Part shown: one piece after another, positions 54,557 to 63,870 of the stretch | How the letters are laid out: each line of letters starts with the position of its first letter | Numbering within the stretch: the stretch's first letter is position 1 | Origin: DAIOEK01 sp963721445 | GTDB taxonomy: Bacteria; Chloroflexota; Anaerolineae; Anaerolineales; Anaerolineaceae | DNA: 64,000 nt | Assembly (NCBI GenBank): GCA_963721445.1 | Contig: CAVRIZ010000008.1 | Span: 496,001-560,000, forward strand | Direction of reading: 5' to 3' | The notes under the pieces: generated by a model | The model's input: the letters and a program-made list of their open reading frames with translations, nothing else | Told to the model about the DNA's origin: nothing | Database searches by the model: none | Translations under genes and position numbers: made by a program

Positions 54557-55558
54557 CTACTCAACCGGATTTACATCCTTAACAACCTGGATCTTACCAC
54601 TGACCAGGTCAGCGATCACAGCGTCCATCTCGGTGGAGACAGATGCAGGAACGTTTTTCAACGGTGTTTGTAACTTCACGCCAGTGTCAAAACCAAGTGG
54701 ATAGTAACCACCTTTTTCACCTGCCTGTACCTTGGTTACGATATCTTTCAACGGACCAGAGAAATCGTAGATCAGGGAGGTAATATAGTTGTCCGGTGCG
54801 AATTGTGCTTTGTCTGAATATTTGGCGGTCACGAGGACTTTTGTGCCCGAATTCGCCTTCACAGATTCGAACACACCCTGCATACCAAGGTTTAAGGATC
54901 CCACGATTACATCCACGCCTTCTGCAATCATCGCATCTGCAACCTGGCGGGATTTGGCAGGATCATTGAAATCACCAGCCCAAACGGGTTTGAATTCAAC
55001 CGTCTTACCAGAGTCGGCAATTGCCTGTTTCATGGCGTGTACTTCGGCATAGGAGAACGGAAGGGTCAGACCACCAATATAACCGATTTTTCCGGTTGTG
55101 GTGGCACGAGCAGCTAAAGCACCGATACCATAGAAACCGACATGGAAATTGCGATCAATGAACCAAACATTCGCTGGCATTGCTTCTGGTTTTGCATCAC
55201 CTTCAGCGATGAAAACTACATCTGGGAAGGATTTGGCTAATTCAAGAGTTTGATTGACAAATTGGCCACCATGTGTCCAGATGATGTTAAAACCCCCATC
55301 CACATATTCACGCATTACACGATCGATGTCGGGAACCGCAACGCTCTCTGAGTAAGCGGTTTCAACCCCTAGATCTTTCTTGACTGCTTCGGTGCCCAGG
55401 TATGCCATACTGTTGTAGTCTGCATCTGTTATTACGCCGGGGAAGATCGCCGCGAGTTTAAGTCCCTTTGGCTGTTGAACAGCAGCGGGAGCACATGCGG
55501 TGAGTACCATGGCAGAAATAACAACCAGGGCGAACAATAAATAACTTGCCTTCTTCAT
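54557..55558 (-). CDS. BMP family ABC transporter substrate-binding lipoprotein
   Basis: 333 residues. Lipoprotein signal ending in VLTAC (Cys22), then the BMP (TmpC/NupN-like) domain with DADYNSMAYLGTEAVKK and IGYIGGLTLPF near the middle. Family members bind nucleosides, but the subfamily is broad; the neighbouring inositol genes suggest another ligand. GGAGG precedes the ATG. First gene of the transporter operon. Confidence 0.9.
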   Translation of the reverse strand: MKKASYLLFALVVISAMVLTACAPAAVQQPKGLKLAAIFPGVITDADYNSMAYLGTEAVKKDLGVETAYSESVAVPDIDRVMREYVDGGFNIIWTHGGQFVNQTLELAKSFPDVVFIAEGDAKPEAMPANVWFIDRNFHVGFYGIGALAARATTTGKIGYIGGLTLPFSYAEVHAMKQAIADSGKTVEFKPVWAGDFNDPAKSRQVADAMIAEGVDVIVGSLNLGMQGVFESVKANSGTKVLVTAKYSDKAQFAPDNYITSLIYDFSGPLKDIVTKVQAGEKGGYYPLGFDTGVKLQTPLKNVPASVSTEMDAVIADLVSGKIQVVKDVNPVE

Positions 55559-55597
55559 TTAAAACCTCCATTTGGAATTGTGGATTTGGCAAACATT

Positions 55598-55626
55598 ATT
55601 ATGATGAGATTGTGTCCAATTTTCAA
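55598..55626 (-). promoter_or_regulatory. promoter of the BMP transporter operon
   Basis: On the minus strand TTGAAA (55626-55621), 17 bases, CATAAT (55603-55598). The transcript should start near 55591. Confidence 0.6.
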
Positions 55627-55789
55627 TATGATGTTTGTCCAGCAGTGTAATACATAATAATAAAAAACATATTAACTTCTACGCACCCATCAGTCGGGAA
55701 TTTCATGCAGATTACTTAACACAGAAATACCCCGATAGTTTTCATTGATGGCGGATGAGTTTCGGGGTAATCAACAAGGTCGTTTTCTG

Positions 55790-56758
55790 TTATTTTTCTC
55801 TCATTTGCGATATGAGTTTCTCTTTTACCAATGAGGAAGGATGCATTCCCGCTGCTTCCATCCCCAATAGGCAGGCGCCAATGACTGGAGGAGAATCCAA
55901 ACGGATCAGCTTTGCATACGGCGCAAGATCCCAAATACGCTGTTTCATCGGTTCAATCAGTAGATCACCACCATCAAACATACTGCCGACCAGAACTACC
56001 TCAAAATCCTGATTTTGCAGGTCAATCTGAGATATGACACATCGGGCAAGTTCACCGAGTTCTGCGCCAGCCCAACGCAGGATATCCCCGGCAATCCTGT
56101 CACCTCTTCTGGCTATTTCAAAAATCAGAGGTGCAGCAGTGCTCGGAATTTCAAAACGCCCCCTACTAAGACCTTCGATTAGATCAGATACGTTACTGGC
56201 CCCTGTAAGCTCAATGAAGGCCGAAGTTATCAGAGTGGCAGGACCACGGTGTGTCCATTCATAAGCGACCATCCGGACTGCTCTCGAAATGAGTTCTGTT
56301 GAACCTGCGCCCTCTCCCATCATCTCTCCATATCCTGTCACACGACCGATTCGGTCTCGTTGCTTCGTCCAACCCCAGCAATTGCACCCAGTGCCGGATA
56401 CTACAGATACTCCCCAACCTTCTGACGTTCCAGCGATCAATCCCAGGCAGGTATCATTAACGATCTGCAGGGAACAGGACATGTGGAGGTCGTTTAGTAT
56501 GTTAAGGAAGACAGGCTTTTCAGAAGGCCAGTCATAACCGGATATTCCAAAGCCGGCTCCATCCAATTGATCCATTCCAATTCCCGCACTTGCCAACGCT
56601 TCCAGGGTTGATTTTTGGACAGCATCCATAAACCCTTCGTATCCAACATTATCATGATTACCTGGACCATCACGACCAAATCCCAGTACATCGCCATCCT
56701 GGTTGGTTATCATGGCATGTGTTTTGGAGCTTCCAACATCCAGTCCTAAAAAGTACAT
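55790..56758 (-). CDS. BadF/BcrA-type ATPase, N-acetylglucosamine-kinase-like
   Basis: 322 residues from the ATG at 56758 (GAGGAT 7 bases upstream), rather than the longer frame at 56776. The ASKHA fold is seen in GLDVGSSKTHAMI (phosphate 1), SGTGCNCWGWTK (phosphate 2) and GSMFDGGDLL (adenosine). Members phosphorylate amino sugars or related sugars, or activate reductases. It is divergent from the LacI-iol operon and follows the transporter, so it may phosphorylate the imported compound or an inositol-pathway intermediate. Confidence 0.82.
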   Translation of the reverse strand: MYFLGLDVGSSKTHAMITNQDGDVLGFGRDGPGNHDNVGYEGFMDAVQKSTLEALASAGIGMDQLDGAGFGISGYDWPSEKPVFLNILNDLHMSCSLQIVNDTCLGLIAGTSEGWGVSVVSGTGCNCWGWTKQRDRIGRVTGYGEMMGEGAGSTELISRAVRMVAYEWTHRGPATLITSAFIELTGASNVSDLIEGLSRGRFEIPSTAAPLIFEIARRGDRIAGDILRWAGAELGELARCVISQIDLQNQDFEVVLVGSMFDGGDLLIEPMKQRIWDLAPYAKLIRLDSPPVIGACLLGMEAAGMHPSSLVKEKLISQMREK

Positions 56759-56957
56759 GAGAATATCCTCATTCATGCGAAGTCAAATGCTTCAGATGTA
56801 AACACTATTCAAGTATATGATGCAAAGAACACTTGGAGAAACACCCTATTCTTACCATCCGATTCTTCATAATCATAGCGGATATTCGAAATATACAACG
56901 GAGAAAAATAGGAAGTCTTCAACCTAAAACCCTTTCGTCATTAAAACAGAAGGTTGT

Positions 56958-56986
56958 TTGACTTTCATCGGTCTGTTTGTTATACT
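56958..56986 (+). promoter_or_regulatory. promoter of the LacI-iol operon with palindrome at the start site
   Basis: TTGACT (56958-56963), 17 bases, TATACT (56981-56986). ACACGTGT (56994-57001), with a central CG as in LacI-family operators, sits at or just after the predicted transcript start, so the regulator probably represses its own operon. The LacI frame's earlier in-frame codons lie inside this promoter and cannot be the start. Confidence 0.72.
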
Positions 56987-57022
56987 CGTCAGAACACGTG
57001 TGCAAACAGGAGCTTAGGCTTC

Positions 57023-58048
57023 ATGCCAGTAACCATTAAAGACATCGCCCGTTCGGCAGGCGTATCTCATACGACAGTTTCCAGAGCCTTGCATGATCAT
57101 CCGGCTCTGGCTGATTCCACTATCAGTCGAATCAAAGAGATCGCAGAATCGATGGGATATATCCCAAGCGCGGCAGCCAGGGGATTAAAAACACGCCGTT
57201 CATACACGCTGGGAGTGATCTTAAGTAATATTGACGACCCATATTTCAGCGAGATCCTTCAGGGAATTGAAGATGAATTGCGCGATACCGGATATAGCCT
57301 TTTCGTGGCAGCAACCCACCGGGATCCACAGATAGAAAATTCGATCGTTCGTGCGATGGGTGAACAAAGGGTGGATGGTGTAATTGTCAGCTCCACCCAA
57401 TTCAATACCAGCCACAGTCGAATGTTGCAAAAGATCGGTGTACCTGTTGCCGTCATCAACAACCAGGCTGCCGAGCTTTACCGTTATTCGATATATCATG
57501 ATGACGAGTTCGGCAGCAAGACCATTACCCAGCATATGGTGGATCTCGGTCATAAACACATTGGATACCTCGGGAATAGCCTATCGGGTAAGACCAACGA
57601 AGATCGTGAGCTTGGATTTACCAAAGTCATGAAAGAAGCAGGTCTCCCTGTAAATCGGGAATGGATTCGCTATGAGCCATCGGGAATTCCAGATGCGGGA
57701 GTGGCAGGAGGAAAATACTTTCTCTCTCTCCCTACCAGACCAACGGCAATTGTTTGCTTCAACGACTTGATGGCGATTGGATTGATGCATATTCTCCAGG
57801 AATCAGGTTTGACCATTCCATCGGATATGTCCATTTCCGGTTTTGATGATATTACTCTCTCCAACTACACTTCACCGCCCCTTACAACCTTTCATCAACC
57901 AAAAAAAGAGATCGGTGCCGCTGCTGCGAGAATGCTACTGGATATGGTTGATAGAGCCGATCCTGACCTATTCGAAAAACCGCGAATTCTGATGTTGCGC
58001 GGAAATTTATTAATTCGGGGAACTACCATTCCACCCCGCCAGGAGTAA
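57023..58048 (+). CDS. LacI family transcriptional regulator
   Basis: 341 residues from the ATG at 57023, after AGGAG. An N-terminal helix-turn-helix (VTIKDIARSAGVSHTTVSRA, residues 3-22) with hinge helix SAAARGLKTR, and a periplasmic-binding-like sugar-sensing domain (about 60-335). Such proteins repress catabolic operons until the sugar or a phosphorylated intermediate binds. Three bases separate it from iolB, so it should control the inositol genes and perhaps the transporter. Confidence 0.93.
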   Translation: MPVTIKDIARSAGVSHTTVSRALHDHPALADSTISRIKEIAESMGYIPSAAARGLKTRRSYTLGVILSNIDDPYFSEILQGIEDELRDTGYSLFVAATHRDPQIENSIVRAMGEQRVDGVIVSSTQFNTSHSRMLQKIGVPVAVINNQAAELYRYSIYHDDEFGSKTITQHMVDLGHKHIGYLGNSLSGKTNEDRELGFTKVMKEAGLPVNREWIRYEPSGIPDAGVAGGKYFLSLPTRPTAIVCFNDLMAIGLMHILQESGLTIPSDMSISGFDDITLSNYTSPPLTTFHQPKKEIGAAAARMLLDMVDRADPDLFEKPRILMLRGNLLIRGTTIPPRQE

Positions 58049-58051
58049 TCG

Positions 58052-58927
58052 ATGTCACCTTATTATTCACCTTTATTAATTCCAGCAGAATATTCAAATG
58101 AAGAATATATCCACATCACTTCGGCTTCTGCCGGATGGCAGCACTTGAACTTTGCTGTGCGAAATCTGGAATCCGGGCATATATGGTCTGATACCACTGG
58201 CGAAAATGAAATGGCGATCGTCATTCTTGGAGGTATCTGCCGGGTCGAGTCAGATAAAGGAGTCTGGGAATCAGTCGGTCATCGTCTCGATGTGTTTCAT
58301 GGAATGCCATACACCCTGTATCTTCCCCGAAGGACAAATTTCAAGGTCTCTTCTATCACTTCTCAGGTCAAGATCGCTTATGGATGGGCAGCCGCAACAA
58401 AGGATTTCTCCCCTGTATTAGTCACTCCCGATAAGGTGGAAGTGGAAATACGAGGCGGCGAAAATGCCACCAGGCAGATCAACAAAATGATCCCACCAGG
58501 ATTTCCCTGCGAGCGCTTGGTCGTGGTCGAAGTGTATACTCCCTCCGGTAATTGGAGCTCCTATCCCCCCCATAAACATGATAATCATCGGGTGGATGCA
58601 GATGGAAATATAATTGAGGCAGATCTTGAAGAAATATATTTCTATCAAATTAATCCATCCGATGGATTCGCGTACCAACGAATTTACACAGACGATCGTA
58701 AGCTGGACGAATTGATCCTGGTAAAAAATGACCAGCTTGTCCTATCACCTGAAGGATATCATCCGGTGGTGTCCGGACAGGGATATACCACTTATTACTT
58801 GAATATGCTGGCAGGCACCGCGCAATCACTGGCATCTGCAGATGATCCGCAATACGCCTGGATAAAAGATAGCTGGAAATACCTGGATCCACGCTTACCC
58901 ATCGTAAGCATGGATATGGAAAAGTAA
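58052..58927 (+). CDS. iolB: 5-deoxy-glucuronate isomerase
   Basis: 291 residues, normal for IolB. The bicupin fold is seen in SSYPPHKHDNHR (metal-binding His pair), EEIYFYQINPSDGFAYQR (split: EEIYFYQINPSDGFAY) and GYHPVVSGQGYTTYYLNMLAG (split: GYHPVVSGQGYTTYY). The enzyme converts 5-deoxy-glucuronate to 2-deoxy-5-keto-gluconate in myo-inositol catabolism. Its presence is the main evidence that the operon is for inositol. Confidence 0.93.
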   Translation: MSPYYSPLLIPAEYSNEEYIHITSASAGWQHLNFAVRNLESGHIWSDTTGENEMAIVILGGICRVESDKGVWESVGHRLDVFHGMPYTLYLPRRTNFKVSSITSQVKIAYGWAAATKDFSPVLVTPDKVEVEIRGGENATRQINKMIPPGFPCERLVVVEVYTPSGNWSSYPPHKHDNHRVDADGNIIEADLEEIYFYQINPSDGFAYQRIYTDDRKLDELILVKNDQLVLSPEGYHPVVSGQGYTTYYLNMLAGTAQSLASADDPQYAWIKDSWKYLDPRLPIVSMDMEK

Positions 58928-58956
58928 GCCAACACATTATTTTATGGAGGATTTGT

Positions 58957-59970
58957 ATGACACTGCGGTTTGGATTGATTGGGGCTGGTCGGATGGGCAA
59001 AGTGTTTGCTCACACACTCGCATTCACGGTTGCGGAAGTGGATCTGGTTGCATTGGCAGATGCCAATGAACAGACGGCAGAAGAGGTTGCGGGGCGTTTC
59101 AATGTAAAAGATCATTATTCTGATTACCGTAAGCTGTTGGATCGAAAAGATATAGATGCCGTGGTTATCACCACACCCACCGGAACCCATGTTGAAGTGA
59201 TTAAAGCAGCTGCGTCCGCTGGTAAACAGATCTTCACAGAAAAGCCATTAGGCGACACATTAAAAGGTTGTGATGAAGCAATCGCGGCTGTAAAAGCTGC
59301 AGGGGTTAGTATGCAGGTTGGCTTTATGCGCCGTTATGATCCGGCTTATCGGCTGGCAAAACAGAAAATCGACGAGGGATTGATCGGAAAGCCGGTCATG
59401 TTCAAATCCATCAGCCGAGATCCTAAAAGAACCAGCCTTGAATTTGCCAAACGGGAAAATTCTGGAGGTTTGATCCTTGATATGGGCGTTCATGATTTTG
59501 ACCTGGCACGCTGGCTAATGGGAAGCGATGTGAAAAGTGTTTACAGCATTGGCGGTACGTTGGTCTACCCTGAATTAAAGACGGTTGGTGACATTGATAA
59601 TGCCATCCTATCTTTGAAGATGGAAAATGAATCCATCGGAGAGATTGATCTGAGCCGAAATGCTGTGTACGGGTATGATATCCGGACCGAAGTTCTCGGG
59701 TCGGATGGTGGATTGGTTATCGGTAAACTCCAACAGACATCCACATTGATGATGACCCGATCAGGCGTCACCCATGATACAGTCCCATATTTCATGGAAC
59801 GGTTTGGAGAGGCGTACGCGGGTGAAATTAGGGACTTCGTGGACGCTTTGCTCAACCAGCGTCCAACAGCGGTTACAGGTCTGGATGCCCGGGCTGCCAC
59901 CGCGATAGGAATCGCCGCTACCCGATCTTTGGACGAAGATCGACCTATTAAATTATCTGAAATTGGATAA
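58957..59970 (+). CDS. iolG: Gfo/Idh/MocA family oxidoreductase, inositol 2-dehydrogenase-like
   Basis: 337 residues. Rossmann motif GAGRMG near the N-terminus, TEKPLGD with the catalytic Lys, and GGLILDMGVHDFDLARWL with the catalytic Asp/His. Context between iolB and iolE makes it the NAD-dependent myo-inositol 2-dehydrogenase that forms scyllo-inosose; a scyllo-inositol or other polyol enzyme of the same family is possible. GGAGG precedes the ATG. Confidence 0.87.
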   Translation: MTLRFGLIGAGRMGKVFAHTLAFTVAEVDLVALADANEQTAEEVAGRFNVKDHYSDYRKLLDRKDIDAVVITTPTGTHVEVIKAAASAGKQIFTEKPLGDTLKGCDEAIAAVKAAGVSMQVGFMRRYDPAYRLAKQKIDEGLIGKPVMFKSISRDPKRTSLEFAKRENSGGLILDMGVHDFDLARWLMGSDVKSVYSIGGTLVYPELKTVGDIDNAILSLKMENESIGEIDLSRNAVYGYDIRTEVLGSDGGLVIGKLQQTSTLMMTRSGVTHDTVPYFMERFGEAYAGEIRDFVDALLNQRPTAVTGLDARAATAIGIAATRSLDEDRPIKLSEIG

Positions 59971-59985
59971 TAGGAAAACGGGTAT

Positions 59986-60879
59986 ATGATCCGAATTGGA
60001 AATGCGCCCTGCTCCTGGGGCGCTTTTAATAGTAATCAGGATATCCAGTATCACCAGGTATTGGATGAAATACAGCAAACCGGATTTGAAGGGACAGATC
60101 TCGGTGACTGGGGATTCATGCCAACCGATCCTCTCCTCTTAATAGATGAGCTCAAGAAAAGGTCTCTTCATCTGATCTCGGGATTTGTTTCCGTTGATTT
60201 CAAAAATAAAGAAGCGCTATCAGATGGAATAGCCAGGGCACTGCAAACGGCTCGTCTATTGTCGGCAGTAGAAGGAAATAACTCGTTTCTTGTTTTATCT
60301 GATCTAATCGGGAATAGTCCTCTCCGTACTCAGAATGCAGGACGGATCAGGCCTGAGATGGGGTTACTTCCGTTCCAGTGGCAAAATTTCGCCAGCAGTG
60401 TTGAACAGATCGCCTTGCAAGTTAAAGGAGACCACCGGCATTTAGTACCGTGTTTCACCACCATTGCGGTGGATTCGTCGAAATCATCAGGGGAAGTCGG
60501 TATGCTGCTTGATTATACCGATCCCAGCCTGGTCGGCCTTTGCCTGGATACAGGTCATTATCGCTTTGGCGGTGGAGATCCACTGCGCCTTTTTAAAATA
60601 TTCGCGGATCGTGTGCAGCTGGTACATTTTAAAGATTGCGACCCGGTTATAGCGGATCGGTCTCGTAGAGAAGAATGGGACTATTTCAAATCTGTTGAAC
60701 AGGGAGTCTTTTGTGAACTTGGTAATGGAGATGTAAATTTCCAGGCTGTAAAAGCAGAATTAGATAAGATCCATTATCAAGGTTGGATCGTTATCGAACA
60801 GGATCAGATGCCGGGAAAAGGATCTCCCAAAGAAAGCGCTCAGCGGAACAGGGAATATATCCGTTCGATTGGTTATTAA
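59986..60879 (+). CDS. iolE: inosose dehydratase
   Basis: 297 residues. The N-terminus IRIGNAPCSWGAF is the IolE hallmark, and the TIM-barrel metal ligands appear in GLCLDTGHYRFGGGDP, VHFKDC and VIEQDQ. It removes water from 2-keto-myo-inositol to give the diketo compound that IolD would open. It is the last gene of the operon; a hairpin terminator follows. Confidence 0.93.
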   Translation: MIRIGNAPCSWGAFNSNQDIQYHQVLDEIQQTGFEGTDLGDWGFMPTDPLLLIDELKKRSLHLISGFVSVDFKNKEALSDGIARALQTARLLSAVEGNNSFLVLSDLIGNSPLRTQNAGRIRPEMGLLPFQWQNFASSVEQIALQVKGDHRHLVPCFTTIAVDSSKSSGEVGMLLDYTDPSLVGLCLDTGHYRFGGGDPLRLFKIFADRVQLVHFKDCDPVIADRSRREEWDYFKSVEQGVFCELGNGDVNFQAVKAELDKIHYQGWIVIEQDQMPGKGSPKESAQRNREYIRSIGY

Positions 60880-60882
60880 TCT

Positions 60883-60915
60883 AAAACGGACTCCTTGCTA
60901 AAGAGAGTCCGTTTT
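60883..60915. terminator. bidirectional terminator
   Basis: AAAACGGACTC and GAGTCCGTTTT (11-bp stem, 11-base loop) followed by GTTTT, between the convergent iolE and AIM24 genes. Confidence 0.88.
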
Positions 60916-60936
60916 GTTTTAAGAACAATTACTCAT

Positions 60937-61620
60937 TTACGAACCGCTGTTTGATTTGGGTATATGGGGAATCAACCAGCTGAGGAAAGCACCTTGACTC
61001 CGGCTCTGCAAAGTATACGATCCAGGACCGGTTAATTCCACAACCAGACCTTCGCCACCAAAAATTGTACTTTTCCAGCCAGCCACCTTCTTAACCTGGT
61101 AGTTTAACGTAGAGTCAAACGACACCAAATGACCGGTATCCACAACTGATTTTTCACCTGCCGCAAGCGTAACCGAATGGATTGCGCCAAACGAGGAGAA
61201 TAGCAGTTTACCCACGCCGGTGACTTTTAGCAGAATTAAGCCTTCGCTTGAAAAGAACGTTTTCGCACCACCCCAGGCAGTATTCACTGTTAATCCATCT
61301 GATGAAGCCAGGTAAGAACCTGATTGGAGAAAGACTTCTTTCCCTGCAATATCCATTTCAGCAACGTCTCCGGGTAGCGCCGGTGCTAACGTGATCTCCC
61401 CACCCCGCGGCGATGCGGTAAATCTATTCATGAAAAAACTTTCACCGCCCAATACCGCTCTACCGAGCGACTGTAAGAAACCACCTTTGGCTTTTGTCTC
61501 CATCTGCAAATCTGCAGACATACTTACCATTGCTCCACTCTCAGCTTGAATCGACTCGCCAGATTCGAGTTTCACGATAGCCAGTGAGTACGAGGGACGA
61601 TATAAGATCTCTGTTTGCAT
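60937..61620 (-). CDS. AIM24 family protein
   Basis: 227 residues, all-beta. The start with LESGESIQAESGAMVSMS and the middle with GGESFFMNRFTA match the TIGR00266/AIM24 pattern. The fold is known, the biochemical role in bacteria is not; the mitochondrial relative helps organise inner-membrane complexes. Monocistronic. Confidence 0.9.
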   Translation of the reverse strand: MQTEILYRPSYSLAIVKLESGESIQAESGAMVSMSADLQMETKAKGGFLQSLGRAVLGGESFFMNRFTASPRGGEITLAPALPGDVAEMDIAGKEVFLQSGSYLASSDGLTVNTAWGGAKTFFSSEGLILLKVTGVGKLLFSSFGAIHSVTLAAGEKSVVDTGHLVSFDSTLNYQVKKVAGWKSTIFGGEGLVVELTGPGSYTLQSRSQGAFLSWLIPHIPKSNSGS

Positions 61621-61714
61621 AAAGTCTCCTTTTTGTTGATTGTATTGGAATATATGAAATTTCCAGGCTCAGGAGGGATCTTCTGTCTTCAACGGTCAGT
61701 GTATAATCACCTCC

Positions 61715-63076
61715 ATGTCAGATCGATCAAAGTCACCCAGCTATTATCGTACCATCATCCATCTACTTATCCCAATTGCCATACAGGCATTCTTCAATTC
61801 TGCCCTGGCGCTGGTTGATAACATGTTTGTTGGTCAAATAGACGAAGTCGCTGTCACAGCTGTCTCGCTGGCATCCCAGGTGTTTTTCATTCTGTCTCTC
61901 ATTTATTTCGGTATCAACAGTGGATCAGCAATCTTTACGGCACAATTCTGGGGAAATAATGATTCCGAAAGTATTCGGAAAGTTGTGGGGGTAAATTTAC
62001 TGATCAACATTAGCTTGGGCCTGGTTGTAACGCTTCTCGCTGAGTTGATACCTGAGACGATCCTCGGTCTTTATACCAGGGATCAGGCGGTCATCGCAGC
62101 CGGAGCACCTTATTTACGCATTTACGCGATAGGCTATGTTTTTCTGGGCATTACTCAGGCACTCTACTTTACCCTTCGCAGTACCCAGAATGTAAAAATC
62201 CCCATGTTTGTGAATAGTCTCGCATTAGTCGTAAATACCTGCCTGGGTTATATCCTGATTTTCGGAAAGCTTGGGGTTACACCCATGGGAATTGAAGGTG
62301 CAGCGATTGCCAATGCGACTGCCCGAATAATGGAGTTTATTGCCTTATTCGTGATCCTGATCTGGTCAAAATCATTCATCTTTCGAGACTATAAAACAAT
62401 ATTTTCGATCCGTAAGGAATTTGTCTTGCGATTTCTGAAATATGCCGCTCCGGTCGCTTTGAACGAATTGCTATGGTCAGTCGGGTTTTCCACCTACAAT
62501 TCTATCTATGCGCATATCGGGACCGAAGCTGCTGCCGCCACCAATATCGCATTCAGTCTAGAAAATTTGTTTTTCGTCCCCTTTCTTGGTCTGGGAAATG
62601 CCTGTGCCATTCTGATCGGTAATCAGATCGGCGCAGAAGACCAGGAAAAAGCCTATCATTCCGCCTCGCGGTCCTTGGGCTTGACGATTATCACCGGAAT
62701 CGGCATGGGTTTGATCATGTTCCTCGCAAAGGATTGGATTCTTCAAATCTATCACATCAGCACCATTACTCGCGACTATGCATCACTTGTGATCACATGG
62801 TTATCGGTCGTTTTGATCGCCAAATCGTGGAATATGGTGGTTCTCATTGGTATTCTTCGAGCCGGTGGCGATACCAGGTTTGCCCTTGGCCTGGAATTAG
62901 CTACCATGTGGTTGTATGGTGTACCCGCAGCATGGATTAGTGCCAATGTTTTCCATCTTCCGGTTTATTGGGTCGTACCAATTGTTCTGGTCGAGGAACT
63001 ACTCAAAGCAGTCATTTCCTTTATACGCTTTCGTTCAAAAAAGTGGATTCACCGCTTATCTCATTCTGCAGTGTAG
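61715..63076 (+). CDS. MATE family efflux transporter
   Basis: 453 residues with 12 hydrophobic helices in two halves, the MATE/DinF/NorM size. LALVDNMFVGQIDE near helix 1 and FGKLGVTPMGIEGAAIAN (helix 4-5) are family features. It should export cationic drugs, dyes or metabolites against Na+ or H+. The start codon at 61715 has no obvious ribosome binding site. No regulator is adjacent. Confidence 0.92.
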   Translation: MSDRSKSPSYYRTIIHLLIPIAIQAFFNSALALVDNMFVGQIDEVAVTAVSLASQVFFILSLIYFGINSGSAIFTAQFWGNNDSESIRKVVGVNLLINISLGLVVTLLAELIPETILGLYTRDQAVIAAGAPYLRIYAIGYVFLGITQALYFTLRSTQNVKIPMFVNSLALVVNTCLGYILIFGKLGVTPMGIEGAAIANATARIMEFIALFVILIWSKSFIFRDYKTIFSIRKEFVLRFLKYAAPVALNELLWSVGFSTYNSIYAHIGTEAAAATNIAFSLENLFFVPFLGLGNACAILIGNQIGAEDQEKAYHSASRSLGLTIITGIGMGLIMFLAKDWILQIYHISTITRDYASLVITWLSVVLIAKSWNMVVLIGILRAGGDTRFALGLELATMWLYGVPAAWISANVFHLPVYWVVPIVLVEELLKAVISFIRFRSKKWIHRLSHSAV

Positions 63077-63088
63077 TTTAGAAAAAAA

Positions 63089-63116
63089 ATAACGAGTGCA
63101 TTTGCGCACTCGTTAT
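63089..63116. terminator. bidirectional terminator
   Basis: ATAACGAGTGC, loop, GCACTCGTTAT (11-bp stem) with A8 on one side, between the convergent MATE and DUF2807 genes. Confidence 0.85.
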
Positions 63117-63138
63117 CGAAACGCACCTGAATGGACTT

Positions 63139-63870
63139 TTATTTTTCGCCCATTGCTTTTATATCCGCTGAACCAGAAACATCCTGTGTCAACTTCGGGG
63201 TCCCATAATACGTCACGTCAGATGATCCCGATAGGCTCAGATGTAGATCTTCGTGGACCCAAACTTTCATATTTGAGGATCCTGACGCATTCAATATCGC
63301 AATGTTAGATTCCAAATCACGCGCATCAAACGTACTGGAACCGGAAAGATCGAATTTTTGTTCAACCACTTTACCGGCTAACACTAGCTTTGTCGCACCG
63401 CTCAGGTTTCCGGATAATTGATCTGCTGTGAGATCGTCGATCATGACACTACCTGCACCGCTGATGTTAATGCTTAGGTCAGTCGTCGATAAGGAAGCCA
63501 TATTTACATTCACTGCGCCAGAAGTATCGATCGATGACAGATCCTTCACTCGAACTTCGTACTTTATCGGTCGGGTAGGTTGAAAAGAATGTAAGACCCC
63601 ATCGTCTTTAAATCCAATATGCAGTACGCCATTTATTACTTCAGTTTTTAGATAAGGCAGCAGATTATCTTCCATTTCAATTGTGACACCTTCCTGCTCG
63701 CCTTGGATGAACACAGCTTCGCCGCTCCCAGAGACATCTACACCCTGGAAACCACTCACCTGTCGTTCTTCGGTAGCGACCTTTCCAGATCCGCGCACAA
63801 AATTTCCATTGATGGATACACATCCACTCAATAGGAACAGGGCTGTTAATCCGATCAGCAATTGTTTCAT
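63139..63870 (-). CDS. DUF2807 (GIN domain) lipoprotein
   Basis: 243 residues. Lipoprotein signal ending in LLSGC (Cys17). The rest is a right-handed beta-helix-like DUF2807 domain with repeated S-G-S/S-G-A turns (DVSGSGEAV, INISGAGSV, NLSGATK, DLSGSSTF, SLSGSSDV). The family is exposed at the surface and often called head-GIN domain; its role is unknown. AAGGAG precedes the ATG. Confidence 0.88.
   Translation of the reverse strand: MKQLLIGLTALFLLSGCVSINGNFVRGSGKVATEERQVSGFQGVDVSGSGEAVFIQGEQEGVTIEMEDNLLPYLKTEVINGVLHIGFKDDGVLHSFQPTRPIKYEVRVKDLSSIDTSGAVNVNMASLSTTDLSINISGAGSVMIDDLTADQLSGNLSGATKLVLAGKVVEQKFDLSGSSTFDARDLESNIAILNASGSSNMKVWVHEDLHLSLSGSSDVTYYGTPKLTQDVSGSADIKAMGEK

Noticed and set aside
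54557..55558. Naming the BMP protein a nucleoside-binding protein
   Set aside because: The family is broad and the neighbourhood is inositol catabolism; the ligand is left open.
56954..57022. Longer LacI reading frame with 23 extra N-terminal residues
   Set aside because: The extra codons cover the -35 and -10 boxes and are not conserved in LacI proteins, which begin just before the helix-turn-helix.
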